Shown in pieces: positions 1 through 14,879 of a stretch of 64,000 nucleotides of DNA. The notes under the pieces are model-generated. The model was given only the letters and a program-made list of their open reading frames with translations. It was not told the DNA's origin and did not search any database. The DNA is from Motacilla alba alba (lineage: Eukaryota > Chordata > Aves > Passeriformes > Motacillidae). Numbering within the stretch: the stretch's first letter is position 1; each line of letters starts with the position of its first letter. The translations under genes and the position numbers were made by a program. The stretch covers positions 51,397,666 through 51,461,665 of the forward strand of contig NC_052018.1 in the NCBI RefSeq assembly GCF_015832195.1, in the 5' to 3' direction.

Positions 1-2828
1 TGCTAACTGCGATTTCAGTCAATCCAATATTAATATTATCCTTCTTGTGTGTCATTTTCTCGTTAAAATATGCAACTCAAATGATATATAGACTAAGCAG
101 AAAGTTAAAAAAAAATTAAGTCCCAAGACAATCAGATTCATTTTTACAATATCACAGTTATCTATAAGATGGGTACCTTAATTTTTATTCTACTTAGTGA
201 AAATGGCAAGATTATAGTCCAGGTCAGTCTCTGCAAAGTGTGCAATGATATATGTAATTTAGCCTAAAGGGTGGGAAATTAAAGGCTGTGTTATGCAGCT
301 CTGGGAATCTCACACACTTCATGTAGTATCTTGCGCTGAAAGTGTAAACAAGAATTTTTTGTTTTGGCCACTGATGGCAAGAGTGTGTTGGGCTAAATCA
401 ACTCTTGGTCTCATTTCAAATAGCTGTTCTGATGTCATTAGCTAACAGGACTACCTACTGGGTAAAAAAGTACTTATTGTTCACAATGGCAGAAAATTCA
501 GTCCTAAGTAAGTGGTTTATCTTCATTTGTTTAACACTTAAATTGTACTAGAGGAGGTCAGATTTGAATAGAATGAAAACAGTTGGATTTTTGATGAATT
601 ATTTGAAGTTACATAAGAACTGGATCAATGAAATTATATGGTTCTACTCCCAGCAAAAATTTGCAATGTCTTTTCTGCCACTCTAAATTAAACTTGGAAA
701 ACGGGCTTCATAGATATCTTGCTGTTTTTCACTTCAATTTTTTTTAACTTGCCTGCCATTCTGAAGGCCACAAGGGTATTAATTATATATGGCAGATTTT
801 TGTAAATTAGATTGTGATACAGGTTCAGAAATGAAATCCTGCATTTTATTGAACCATAAATTGGTAAAGCTAAAAGCAGAATGTGCTTTTTGATTACAAC
901 ATCTATTTTCCATCTGGGTAACAGTTATTTGCCATTCAGACAGCAAATACCTTTGTGAGTGTGCATATTCTGTAAGAAAAGAATATGTTGTGCAGGAAAT
1001 AAAAGCAATGCCAGAAGTACTTGTTTTAGTTAAGAAAAACAGAATAATAACACATGCTGTAGCTGGTAAAAATTATTTCCAATTAGATAGTTACAAGTGT
1101 ATTATAAATAAGAAATTTACTTTCCATTAGACAAAGTAAGAGCCTGGTTTATTTCCCATTAAAGACATCACAGAGATTCTTTACCATGTTTGTTTTGGAC
1201 TGGACATTGCATGAATACGCAACACACACATAATGTTAATCTGTAGCAACATTACAGACCAAGAGAGAGATCAAGATCAACAGTAATCTTCCAATGGAAT
1301 TATCAAAATTTGAAATGTATACCTTCCAGTTAATGCATCATGAAAAAGGTAAAATTTGATTTCCCTATTTAATATGAGTTCATTCTCCCTGAACTATGGA
1401 TGAACAAACTATTTGTCCTTTAGACAAATTAGTGGACATTATTCCTTCCAAATATAAGTTTCAAGAACCTTTGAGACCACCGCATAATTTAAATCAGACA
1501 GTTTTGGTCTAATTAGGTCAAGGTTTTTCAAAATGTAACACAACTGTATTATAAAAAAGTCAAACAGAAAAAAATACATTCTTTACATGTCTCAGATGAT
1601 AAATTCAGAAAAAAGTGGATTATTAGGACTTTGTTAGGGAGCAGTTCCCTACATTTGTGAAGTTGTTGTCTGTACTCTTTGTCATTCAAAGGAGAAGTAA
1701 AATGTTAGCATAATTTTTTTAGATCAGCAGACCTGATCTGTCATATCTGCATGTGTCTTACTCAAGTTCTTCTGGCTAGATGAGAAGCCGGCAGACTGTG
1801 TTGCAAAGCCAGTCTACTGAGCATATGTCTAAAAAAGTGACTCAAAAACCAAATTAGCTGCAGCAGCATTCCTAAAAAGAGCATGGCTTGTGCTCATCCT
1901 GACCTCTGTTCTACATTAAAAAATTGCCTTGACAGAGTATGAACAAGAGTTACCCGTGGCCGAGTCAAAATAAAGAAAGCAAGAAGTGTGTGGTGCTGGC
2001 ACAAAGAGGGGAAGTCGGTATATGATTAAAATGCGCTGCATGCTGCACGAGTGTTGTCCTCACAGGATCTCTTAATTCCCTACAACATCCATTTTAAATT
2101 TATGGCTTGCTTTAAACCTAGTATTTTTCAGGATATTTGTCCAGGTTTCTAAACATTAAGGAAGTATTATACCACATTAATGTGACAAGTATGAAATGTT
2201 AAATGATTAAGGCTGTCTGGAATATGTGTAGGGAAGAAGAGAGCTTGGTCTCTTGGTCTGGGAATGCTCCTCTGAGTCTGTGCATCTCCACAGATTTCCT
2301 TGGATCACTCTATCAGCACTGGCTGAAGAGCGATAAGAGGATAAAATGTTAAGACAAACCCTCCTAAAATGCCATGGTTCCCCATTATCATTAATACTTA
2401 ACCATTGATATTAGAGCCTGTACGGTCATTAATTTGCAACAAACTGATCTTCCTATTGCCACTTTCCACTAAAAAAAGCTGTCAGGATGCTCTCACAGCT
2501 CTTTCTGCTGTATTTTCTTTACCAGCGCAGCCTAGCCAAGATATCTATCTGCTTTCCTAGAGCTGTTGTGTTTGTGACCTTGCTGTTTGGTTTGTTTTAT
2601 ACCTCAGGGCTGCATATTGAAAAATGAGCTGACTCTTGGTTTCGGAGGATTTTGTTGACGTTGTCTAGAACAACTTGTTTTTTAAAATATTTTTTTTTAA
2701 CTGGAAGTTCAAGAGTACTTTGTATAACAGGGAAAACCAAAAAGTAATAGTGAAGAGGGAAGGAAGAAACTTTATCATGGTGTAAATATAATAGAAGTAG
2801 CAAAGAAATAGAGACATTTCCAACATTT

Positions 2829-3067
2829 TTAAATGACTTTTAATAAGAGGAATTGCTTCAACTTCAATCTGAGATGCATGCCTTTAGGAATCTTTAGTAA
2901 TGATCCCAATCTTTCCCTGTTTCCCAGTTTGTCACTTAAACAATAGAAATGCTCTGGGAAATGTAAGTTGTTGAAACAACAATCTTGCATGATGGCACTA
3001 AAAACTAATATCTTTAAAATAGTATAAGTCCTAATATCCCAGGAGGACAAATCTTCCATCGAGAGAG
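2829..3067 (-). CDS. Weak candidate for a terminal exon (phase-compatible, not KEKE)
   Basis: On the minus strand an AG after ATTTTATTCTTTCA opens a frame in the TRDN phase (two bases, giving Ala after g) and runs 78 codons to TAA. It contains two adjacent cysteines (MQDCCFNN) and a basic end. Nothing in it is recognisably triadin. It is listed only because it is left of the last confident exon, where a 3' exon would be expected, and because acceptor and phase fit. Confidence 0.12.
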
Positions 3068-6000
3068 CTTGAAAGAATAAAATTTCAGTCAAGTGTAGAT
3101 GAGGTACATCTGCTGCATTAATGCACTTCATCTTTAGGCACGTGTGGTGAAAGACCTGAAGAGCTTCCTCTCAATATCATCCTCAGCTTCTGACGTTTTC
3201 ATGTGCTGTTCCCTGAAACTGTGGGATGGGAACATACAGATGAGGGAGAGTATCCTAACAAGCTTTCACTTTTAGAAATATCAGTTTTACATTTGCGTAT
3301 AGCTAAGGCAAAACATATTGGAGCTTGGGTTGTCTTTATTGCAACATGAATTATTATATATCTCGAAGGGCAGCTGAGTGAAATCAGGCAGACTGAAGTT
3401 TATAGGATGTTAGGATTATTTTTCAGAATATAGATGTTAGTTTATGCAAAAAATGTTCACCACTCTATATAAAAAATTGGAGCCAAAAGTAGCACTTCTT
3501 GCTGATGTTAATATTCATTATAATTGAATCTTCAGTCATACCTGTTATTGGTGAAAGCTGGCAAACTAACCTCCCTGGGTCCAGATTCCATGCAAATACT
3601 TTGAAAAGGAACTTAGTTGAGATCCTTCCTAGCTATGACTGGATTTGTAAAAGCATGATAATGACTGAAAATATATTTACATATGTTATTAAATAAATGT
3701 GAAATAATAATAAATTAGAAAAGAATTAGATGACCATGGAAATCTAGAAAAGAAGAATTTTGGAGGAGGGATCAGTTGATATAAGGGGTGGAGAACAATA
3801 AAAATTGACTCTTGAAAAATGGACTTTTCCCAGTGTGCTACTCAAATTAACATGGTGATTAAAGTAAAGGGCTAATGACTAACTTCTAGAGTCATAATAT
3901 ACTGAACTATCTTTGTTCCTTATGAAATGCTGCTGATCACTGCTTTTGCTTTAATTACAACTCTGTAAAAGCAGATTTCTGCAAATGGAAATAGATAAGA
4001 AAAGGAAAGGTAGATTGACACTAGAAGAACTATTCATTCTGGAATTGCATCTGAATAGAATACCTCTGTGCATTCATTTGCACACATCTTTGTGCAGAGC
4101 AATAAAGTAATAGTTTATCCCATGGGGAAATTTTTAGCCAATTAAACATGTATTATGTGGATATGCAGGTGTTCAAGCATATTATGCTGATTGACATATG
4201 TGAATGTTTCTGACATGATGCCAATATATATGTGTTATACCTAACTTACAGTAACAATCCAGGCCACCAACTACACAGAGCACTCTTTCTTCAGAAATCA
4301 CAGATGTTTCATAATCATTAAAACAATAGTTTAACTGACTCCAGTTTTTCAGCAGGGGCTGAATAAATTACTGTTGTACGTTAATGCAAGTAAGAACAAT
4401 TAACACAAGTTTTAATCATAACTGCAATTGAAATGTTATGCCAGGTCTATCAATATGAATAATTTTGCGAGTTTTTTATTAAATAATACTTAAAAGAGTG
4501 TAATCTCAATTTTACCTTGAATAAATTACAAAGTTGTAACCAATGTCAAGGTTTTGGTTAAATCCTACTAAGAATGAAAGGATTGGCCTTTTTTGAAAAA
4601 AATATGGATGCAAGGTAGCATCACTCATTTTATGTGCTTCAACTGTGAGTACACAGAGGTGTTAGGCAGATAAACATGGAGATTTCACCTTATTGTTAAA
4701 GTGTCTAGAATAAATATTTGCATTAGATTCTCCATCTAAGTACAGTGAGAGTGGATATTCAATCATTTTTTAAGATCTACAAATTATTTGCTCCGTCTTC
4801 TCACTTCTCTTTCAATGTCAGATTCTTAAAAGAGAGGGAAGGGAAAGTTGTTAATTAGCAACAAACAATCCCAATATTCGTTTACGTTTCTGTTCTTGTT
4901 ACTAATCATAAACTATGTTCCATGTTATAATTAAGTGAGAAATAGAAATATCTCCAGAGGGGCAAGTAATTGCATTATGACACAGATACAAGACAGATGA
5001 AACTGTCTTTGCAGATGCTTATTTCTCTCTATCAGCCCTAAACTGAGACTAGGCTGAACAGTTTCAATGTAGATTTGCAACTTTAGTCATCTAAATTTGC
5101 ATGAGGTAAAGTTTTCTAATGATTACATTAATCTGAGCATCTAAAATAAATTTTTTATAATTTATGAATTCATTGAAAAGTCATGAGTTTGAGACATTAA
5201 TTCCTCTACCTAATTATATCAAATGGGTCATATCTTATCCCACTGAAGTATCTACAACATGGGAAGTTCTGTCCATCACTAAACAGAGGTTGTACAGATA
5301 GTTAAGCCTCACATAACCCTGTAAAATGGACATAAATTATTTATACCCCTAAGATAGTTGTGACAAGGCAAGCAGAGGTCAAGCAAATTTCAGTTAACTT
5401 ATGTAGTCTTTTCAGATAATTTTCTTTATTTAATATAAATTATCTGTTCATCAATATTCCTTGAAAATGCTGGGGACTTGATATTTTAGCATGGGAAATC
5501 AAAGCTCACTACTGCATGGGTAGCCATCTATCAAATTGAAAACATCTTTAGTCAGGAGTGGATTTACATTCAAAAACATCTTGTTTGCAGCTCAAGATTC
5601 CTGTAGAGTGTTCTTCAGTAAAATCACTTTATTTAACTTTTAATCTGATGCAGGATGGCAATATTAACTTCAGTTTGGAAGATCCTTTGGGCTCCATCTT
5701 GTGGCTATTTCAGTGACTGTTTCCTTTGAGAGAGCTGTGTTGTCTTCAGCTGGTCAAATTATCACTACTAGTTTCAACAGCATACTAGCATATGGCTGTA
5801 TTTATTATTTTCTGTATTATTATATAATACAGAATTTTTGACCCTATTTTAAGAAAATCGTTATGAAGTATTTATAATGATTTGGTGTTTCTAATCCCTT
5901 TGTTTAGGATTGAAAGTTCTATTAAGAGTCGGTGTAATACACTTTGTAGTTATAGAATCAGATACTCTACTTTCTTATCCTTTGATTCTTGTTAGAAAAT

Positions 6001-7592
6001 GATGTAATGAAGTTGTGATTCATCTTGAACCAGTGGCATCTGCAGCTGAGCAGAGATCCCATGCTACTATGACCGTTTGCTTTATGAATAAGATGGCTGA
6101 CTTCCAGTTTTTCTGGTCAATTACAAAACGAAGCAGTTCTGAAATCCACTCTCTTTTTTTTTGGTTTGGTTTGGTTTTTTTTCAGTTTGGAAAGCATCTT
6201 GATTTTGATGTATATTGAAAAGGGATGCCACTGTGCCTTGGCCAGTTTATCCCACCCTCTGTATCCAGAGCAGCAGTTTCCAAACCAAACAGTAATTACA
6301 AGGATTACTAGAAGGAAATTGTTCTTTACTGAATTGAAAAAAAAGTTGTAGTTTGAAGCTTGAATGTACATGGCTTGCCCATTTTTCTCCTTTTGTTTGA
6401 TTTTAGCTACACTCAGATATTACACATTTTTTACACCACAATGCATTTATTGAGAAAAAGTCTAAATGTGATCCCACACACTCTCCTGCCAATTTATTTT
6501 GATGAAACTTGTTAGATAAATGTGATTTTCATTTTGCTTTCTAAAAACTAGTAAATGAATTTAAGAGCAAGGTGTCAGAGTGTCAATGCTGAAAATCAGA
6601 ATGGGAGTGTTGCTACTGATAGGCAACCAGGACCTGCATCTCACCAACTTACAAGTCTTGATAATATCTGACAGTAGGCAGTCTACAGAGCAGATGAGAC
6701 TCACAGAGGTCTTGAATTGGATGTGCTCTCAGGAGCAAGGCAGAGCTTGTTCTCTGTCTCTGGATCATTAGCTCCAAGGAGGCTGGAGAAACTAACTCCC
6801 TGGCAGCTCAGGTTCACAAGTCACTTTCAACAATGAGAGTGCTCTTATACATACTCATGAGAATGAGCAACCACAGGGATTGTGTCATGGCTGAATTCTA
6901 TTTGGTCCACTAGAAACACAGATGTAAAGAATCTTTACAAAGCAAGGCTTTCTGACACTGACTGGAGAGACAACTCATTACTCTTACTTGCTTGGCATCC
7001 CAAATTCAGTCCATCTCCTCTGTAGTCAGAAATAAATAGGGTATGGGTGGTATGAATTGAAATAAGAAATTCTACTTTATGCAGAACTAAGAAAACTTAA
7101 AGTTTTCTCTGATTTGGCTCTATTCCAAACAAGGATTTTGTAACCCTCTGTAGTTATAAAACATTTCTGAAATATGAAAATACTCTTTTGGTGTATAGAA
7201 ACAAAAATAATTATTAATATTTATTTCATTAAAAATGGCCAATGTGAAAAAATGCCAAAATATTTTGGCATGTTACATTTCTGTTTACTATTTTCTGGAG
7301 ATGCCCTGGAAATGATGGGATTTATATCACTTCACCAACCCCTGGATCTATTTTAATTAGTTTGATTCCTTGCTCACATGCTTTGAATTATTAGCAAGAG
7401 TTAAAAATTTTTGTGTACTGGCAGCCAGATTTGCTCTTGGGAAATTTAGGAAGCGTCCTCCTCATGCAAAGGTTTTCTGCCTCTTGCCCTTTTAGAATTG
7501 ACAACATTTACACATTTCTGTGACAGCTTCTCTATCCCACACATGTTGAAAGAAGGCATAACATGATGCTGGAAGGTAAAGCTGCCGATTTT

Positions 7593-7618
7593 CTAGGACT
7601 TTGGTCACAAAGTCCTAG
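7593..7618. repeat. Perfect 11-base hairpin with 4-base loop
   Basis: CTAGGACTTTG (7,593-7,603), loop GTCA, CAAAGTCCTAG (7,608-7,618). A tight stem-loop in a region with no called exon. Confidence 0.9.
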
Positions 7619-10284
7619 AGACCTAACCTTTGAAAGAGAAATAGTGAATGCCTAAATTTCATGCATTAATTGTGCCTCAAGGTTTCTGTTAGTATCATCC
7701 ATATTTGGAGAAATCAGCACAATATGTAATATTTCTCCATCATAATTTTGTTCTTTTCTGTCTCTTGCCAGCTCCTTCAAGTCTGATTTATGCTATGCAC
7801 AGAATGTACCATCGACTGAACACGTCATTCCATCTTCTTCTCTTTTATGATGGCTTGTCACTCTGTATGGCTCATTATTCTTGTTTTTCTAGATGAGGGA
7901 TGTATTTGAATAGGACAAAATAATTGGAGAAAGCTTCATGTAGAGTACAGTGTGTGTGCTGTATGATTCACAGGAAAAATGGTAAAGTGCTGTTTGAACT
8001 GTGCATGCCACTACCACAATATATTTTGGATAATGAGCCAGTCAATTTAGAGCGCTGCCTGGCTACTTCTATTATTTTTGCAGCTGTGCAAAAAATACTG
8101 TATCCTTAAGCAAAACCAGTGAACATTACCCTTTTTTATTGCCAGTCAGAGGAATACACATGCAGCCTTGAGCAATTTCTTGTGACAACAGAATAAGCAG
8201 AAATAAATAAAACCTTATCATATTTTGAGTTAGCTAGGATCATGCAATATTTTCCATATGAAGCCTGCAGGGAAGGGGAAGCTAGATGAGAAAGCATGGC
8301 AACTAAAGCATGGCATGTTCATTTTTTGGAAGAGGCCTTATTACTTCTCTCCAGTTTTTCAGTTTAGACCAGGTCTACTAAAGGCATGAACATCACTGAA
8401 CCAGTTTGCCTTCGTCACTGGAAGATTTCATTTTTCTGGCATTTTTTTCACTAGAATCACTACCTTCCTTGCTGACAATATTGGCTATGATCTCAGAAAA
8501 CCAGAGGGTGGTTTAATCCAAAAAATAAATAAAAAGGATGATAATCATGAGAATGACTAAAACTGAATTTCAGTTCATACTTCCACGGTTCTGTGAAATA
8601 GGTTGGTGGTAACAAGCAGGGTGAGATACAGCCTGACACAGGTGCATGAAAGTAGCCCGCACATACTTGTTGCAAAATCCTTTCAACTAAGAAATCAAAG
8701 GAAAATTTTTAAGCAAAAGAAATATAGAAAAGAAAATGAACTGGAAAAATCGATATAACTTCAAAGAATGTTCATGAAAAATGCATGTTTCAATCAGTTT
8801 TGTCGGGGAAGATTTTAAATCGTAGCTGGTGGAAAATGAGCACTAGGTGTTTAAAACAAATTCCCTTGGTTTTCTTCTGTAAAAGAATGGGCCCACAATC
8901 TGACAAGGGTGAGAGAAGCAGCACCCTTAACAATTACCTCATTCTTTTGTTTCCATCAAGGATGTAGCAGTCCATGTTTTTGAAAACTGCAGACATTTTG
9001 ATATCTGAAAACCAATGGCTCTATGAGTAACTGCCAGTTTTCTGATTCTCCCTGCTTCATGCACTACCCTTCACGCCTCAGTTGTTGCAAATTAATCTTT
9101 GGACAAAATATCTTGCTTAATACCTATTAAGCATGGTTGTTTTTGATAACTGAAATTAATTTTATTGTTCTGTTAAAGACATGAAGTGAAATTTTAGCCT
9201 CAGTGGAGTGAATGGGAATTTTGCCACTAACATAAACACAGCCAAGATTTCACTCATGAGCTGATAAAACAGTTGAGACTATAATTTTTTGGGTTTTTTT
9301 TTCAGTTCAGTTAACAGCTCTGTACGGGGATAACAGAAAAAAGCAATAAATTAGTAGGATTGAAAATGTCTTCATGTATAGACAGTAAAGGTTGGCTCCA
9401 TTGTACAGTTATGTGAATCATAGAATTTCCAAGTGACAAAAGACACTTCCTAGGCCCCCCCCCCACCAAATCTCCCATCAATAATAAAGAGCTATTTTTT
9501 CCTCATTGAATTAAAAAAAAATATTGAATAATCCTAAGAAATATATGGATATGTTCTGTAAACGTTTCCATTGCTCTATTTAGTGAGAAAGACAAGATTT
9601 ATAAGCCTGGTTATCAATAAAGTTGAACGGGTTAAAAAAATACTACGTCAGTGCAAATATTTCATTATTTTTGCTGTTTGAATAATATGAGAAAATTAGG
9701 AAAAAAGTTTTAACTCAGCAAATCTTATTCTGAAAGACAACACTATAAATAGATATTTTGGTTCTGATAAATGCATTATATTTATCTTTAAATAAAAGTA
9801 ATATTTTTTGTTCTGATTTAGGGCAAATTTTCCCACTAATCTGTTAAAATATCAGAGAATGACTTCAGCAAAGGTTACATGCGAGCTCCATATATACGTG
9901 AAAAGAGGAAATTAAATGTGCCTAGAAAAGCAACTTCTGCAAAGAATAAGCAGCCAGGTCAGCATGCATGGTGCACTGCAAGTTTTGTTCTTTGACAAAT
10001 CCTAACATGGTAACAAAGGTCTTTCATTTTCCTCCCAGCCAGAATGAAGAAGTGTCTGACACTGGTCTGTATTGGCCCATTTTAAAAAGGAGCTACCAGT
10101 AGTGGAAATGCCAACAGTGTTATCACAGCAGGAGCAGATAAAGTTGGCTGATGGTAGCACACGCGGTGCTGTATGCCATCACAATGCTGTATACCATCGC
10201 AATTGTATCACTGAACGAAAGAAACATTTCTCACAGCAGTCACAGCCTGGAAGACGTTTCAGTCAAAGGAAAAGATTGATTTAC

Positions 10285-10314
10285 CTTTCTTCTCCCCCTC
10301 CTTTTTCACTGAAG
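10285..10314 (-). CDS. TRDN: TRDN exon, 30 bases (SVKKEGEKK)
   Basis: The acceptor is TTTTGTTTCTATTTCAG and the donor is AAGAAAG then GTAAAT. Two bases (ct, Ala after g), then S-V-K-K-E-G-E-K-K and one base, so the series phase is kept. It is the last confident exon towards the 3' end. Its purely KEKE composition implies that the C-terminal exons lie further left, some perhaps outside the window. Confidence 0.8.
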
Positions 10315-13300
10315 CTGAAATAGAAACAAAACCACAATGTTTTTAAAATTGTAGTTAATAGCAGTGTCAGTAAAAATAATTCAAATACCTATATGAGCCT
10401 TTGTGCACATATATCAAACCACACATATATTATGCTATAAAGGAATAAATTTCTTTGCCAGATGAAGAAACTGAAACATTTCCTCACAGACACCCAGCTC
10501 TGCTATTGATGAGAGCATATTCCAGCTTTCTACATCCTCACACATAATTTTAGTCATGGTTGTCCTTCCTCCCAGACATTGATAATGGGAGAGAGTCATA
10601 GAGTGAATACTTCAAAATCAACAATGAAGGAGGAGGATAAATTGAAATGTCAAGACATAAAAGAGTAAGAGGAGTATAGACAAAGGTTATGAGATATCAT
10701 CAGTTTAAGATGAAATTAAGAGAAATGTGTACTTTTTTGGCTATTAGAAATTGTAGCATTAAAAAGCGTAAAATAAGATGTAAAAAACTGCTGAAGCTAT
10801 GTTTATAAGCCTCTGCCAAATATTGAGACTTTCAAGACCTGATTATCCAGCGATCCCACTTCTAAACCCCATAGCATGAGTTTTGTGGGAATGGGAAAGA
10901 GACTGGAAGAAAACTGATAATTTAAAATTTGAACCAAATTTTAAAAACCTGAAATTAGTTCCTCAATGGAAGCTGTGATGTGTGCTCAGTATTCAAACTC
11001 TGGAGACAGAATAAAAGTCCCCTAAAACTCAGCTCAGTATTCCAATAAAACTTTGCATACATCTACAATGAGTGCTGTGAAATCATAACAAAATTTTACT
11101 AAAAGGGATGAGGTGGCTAAAATGAGAATTACCTGCATTTACAGATGACTGCTGCAACTCTGATGGAGACGAGCCAAGCTTATTCTTAAATCTCTTCAAA
11201 ATCCATGCACTACCCATTCCCCAGACCACATTTATAGGACCAAAACTTCTAAAAATGTAGTCACAGGTGTCACTTTATTTTGAAATGTCTGTTAGAAATG
11301 GTCTTAGTAAGCCTCTGCCTTATTCTAGTATTTGCAGGCAAAAGAAGAGAGAGAAATTAAGATTCAGAGTCTGTACTTCCCAGAAAAGGGTGTTCGGCAC
11401 CCGGCTGCCGATATGAATGGATCTGATGTGGCACTGGAAATGGAAATGAAACTAGCAGAAATGTAACTCTGCAGTTATTGGGTAATGTGCCCTGGTACAG
11501 GACATAAATCAAGGATCATGAAGTCAGAGGAGGGTAAACACTCCCTAGTAGTTTCAAATGTTTGCATTTTGTGTGCTGATCTCTGTCTCTTCAGTGTTCT
11601 TAAAATGAGAAATCAGTTTCTGTTATCGTGCTATCATATCCTGTTGGGACATCTGCTGGAATTTTCACCTTGGCCACAGTCTTTCTGATGGGATGTACTG
11701 TAAATACTCAACAAATGTCATGAGACAGAGGAGGCTTCATTCTGACCACTGTAGCCAGTAGCATTGCTCTGGTCAAATCCTGCTACTTAAATGTAAAATG
11801 ATAAGGAATAAATGAAAAAGGGCAGAACTCTGTCCTTTACATTACTCTTTCAGAAGCTGAGCAATGTGTCTGAATCTGAAAAAGCAGCAAAAAGATGGAT
11901 AGTTTACCCAAGAAACTTGGTTTGCAGGTGATAAAAGGCCAGATTAACTCTTGAATAGTGTATGGTAGCTAGGGAGGGAAGGGCATGAAACAGTGATGAA
12001 CTAGAAAATGTAATGTTCCAATATAAGAGATTATTTGGAAAAAGAACATATTCTTGAGTCAACTTGTTTTGCTCTGTACTGAAGAGACTTGTCTTGTAGT
12101 TCTTGAATTAAGAATTTGTACACACAAAGCTATTCAAAGAGGACTCTATTAGCAGCCTTAAATCACAGTCTGTCTTTTCTAGGCCTACACAATTTCAATA
12201 ACAATTTTTCAGTTAATATAGATAGATGGTATACAAAGCAAACCACATTTATCAAGAATATACACACCATATTCTGGAATTACAAATTTAGATTCCAGAA
12301 ACCAGAAATGAGCATTGTCATATTTTAGGTTTTGTGAATAGGTTAAAAAAATCATTACAAGCCAAAGAGAATCTTGTTCAATTTTTTTTTTTTTTAATGT
12401 AGGGTGGGAAAAGAATGGTAGATTCCAGTGGTGGAAAGGTGAGAAAACTGTGATAATGCAGCATTTTCAAGGATGAAAAAAAATTTCAAGTTTAAGACTG
12501 TTCTTTTGGTTTGGACTTTTATCAGAAACTTGGACCTTGAACATCAGCAGTCCTTCAGTCTCAGACATAGTGGTGTTTTCAAAGGACTTTTTTTCTGAGC
12601 TGTTGAGCAAATACAAACCTTTCCAAAATTGTGAAGATATCTTGAAAGCAACAAAAATATTGGAAACACTGGTTCCTACTCAAAACCAGTCCTTTATGTA
12701 GCTTTATGACCAAGAAATAGCCAGAAACAGATATTTAGTCTAAATACTGTCATAGAAGTGTCTTCTTCTACAAATTCTCCCTTTATTTTCTTAGAAGAAA
12801 CAGTTGGTTTCCATCCTGAAGCAGAAAGTTTAACTTTATTTCTAAATGTGCAATAATTAATTATGAAAATTACATTTCCATTCAGATATCCAGTTCCTCT
12901 GTGTCATTTCTAAAGGGCCCTTGACTTAGATTTGTGATTTTCAGTCTTATCATGATCATACTAATTAATCTCAGAGGAAATCTTGAATCTTTCCTATTTC
13001 ACTTTGTATGAGACTTTTGTTGTTTTTCCTAGTCCACTTCAGTGCCACATTATCATGGCAGGGTTTTGTACACAACACTCTTGACAAGATGTAGCTTTAA
13101 TTTATGCAATAGCTTTAGAACTTTATATGCCTTTTTCCTAATGCATTTGCATATGGAAGAAAGTTTTTCACTGACTTGTCTGCAGCAGTACTTTGGTACT
13201 TTCCTGGATTTACATAGTGAATTTAGAGATAAATATTTCTTTCATATTTTCCCTCCACTACATATTTCATTATATTTATTGACACAAAATTTTCCTTGAC

Positions 13301-14879
13301 ATCGTGCTGTCTGTTCACCTTGTAAATTCAATGTATCACAGCCCCTTCTTATCCTGAATTCTTTAACTGATTTTGTCATCTGAAAATTTCATTGCATTGC
13401 TATTTCTATCTTATCCTGTTAATTAAGGAATATAACATGAGTCCAGACATGGAATCATAAGCAATTATTCTTTAAACAAGCTGCAAGATGAAAAATAATC
13501 AATTGCTCTCTGATTCCTAACCAGGTATTTATTTTCTTTAATACTGTAGGTCTTAGGCAGTAGCTCCTTGGCTTCTGCAGTAATCCTTATAATGAAACTT
13601 TATAAAGGTCTATTTAAAACATTAAATAAATGCTGTGCTTATTACTTTATTAATATATTGAAAACAGTTATTACTAAGACATAGTTTCCATTTCTAGATA
13701 CAACACAGGCTGGAACACAGTGATTTTCCAGGTATTTGGTTTTGTTATTAATTTAATAATGAATTCACCAAATTTCTGAAAGATTTTTAATTTCTGAATA
13801 ACTCTGGAGTAATTTAAGTGTATTTGCCCTGACATGGCAACTGTTTTGTCTGAAAGTTATTGAAGTTTTGACTAAGTTCTAATATTTATTTTTTCTTATA
13901 AACATGTAAGCTGTGGTGAAACAAGATTAAATGCAAACTCATCCCATGTGTCAGGTACTCTGTGATAACTGTTCTTATGCATGCTGTTATGCTGAAGTGA
14001 AAACCACCTCGTGTAGACAGCTACAGCAAAGCATCTGGCATTCACTGAGTTGATATTGTCTTTGCCCATCTCACCATAAATTGTCCATCTGTTCATAGCT
14101 TGAGAAGAAGATACTGTTTTGAAATATTTAAGAACCATATACAATGATATTTCTCTCTCAGACCTTCCTAGAAGATATTTTCTCTCCCTCTTTCAGTCTT
14201 TTTGAGTTCAGAATTTCTCTTATTCATGTCAAGTGAAATCTTATTCATGTTAAGAAACCACAGTTAAAAGAACCAGTATAGTGAGTACTAGAGAGGAGAA
14301 TTTAGCCTTTAAATTGTCTGGAGCGTCTGTTATTTAGAATGATTCTCATTCAGTAGCAGGAAAAACCTTTCCTGCCCTTTTCCTCCTCTGGTCCAGACTT
14401 TAATGAACAGTTTCAGAGAAATAACCTCTTATTCAATTATATTCATGCATTTTATCACTAATGGGTAAGAATTATGTTACAGTTGAACTCCCTCATAACC
14501 TGCCTGTCCCTTTTGCCTTAATTTGTAAGACATAGCTGCTGACCTACTAAGAAAAAAAATATTTGCTAGATAACCCCCGAAAAGTTTACAGTGTTTTTCT
14601 CTTTATTACCTGCAATGCCTGAAAGAGAATACACAAGGATATTGTCTAGAAAGAAAGTGTGAAAGCTCTGAGTTAATTATCAGTATTCACATCATATGGA
14701 TTTTTAACCCCATGTGCTGGACCTGGCTACGATAGGGTTAAATTTTACAGTAGTCAGAAGGGAGCAGAGGTAATTCCATACCACATAACTTCATTTTCTG
14801 GGGATGGAGGTAGAGATGGATTCCAGGTTGCGTAGGTGGTGGACAGAGAGGTCAGTTGTTAGTGTTTCCACAGGGAACT

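Larger units (their letters stand above)
1..10284. other. AT-rich non-coding stretch, 3' side of the TRDN exons
   Basis: No confident exon. Apart from the weak terminal-exon candidate at 2,829-3,067 and a 20-base splice-like decoy at 4,805-4,824, I see only AT-rich unique sequence, a poly-C/A patch near 9,457 next to what may be a very short CR1-like scrap (9,414-9,480), and the hairpin at 7,593. Presumably intron, or the 3' part of the gene. Confidence 0.6.

Noticed and set aside
4805..4824. 20-base minus-strand segment after CCCTTCCCTCTCTTTTAAG with a GTGAGA donor (SDIERE)
   Set aside because: Good acceptor and charged reading, but 20 bases would change phase and no following exon is known.
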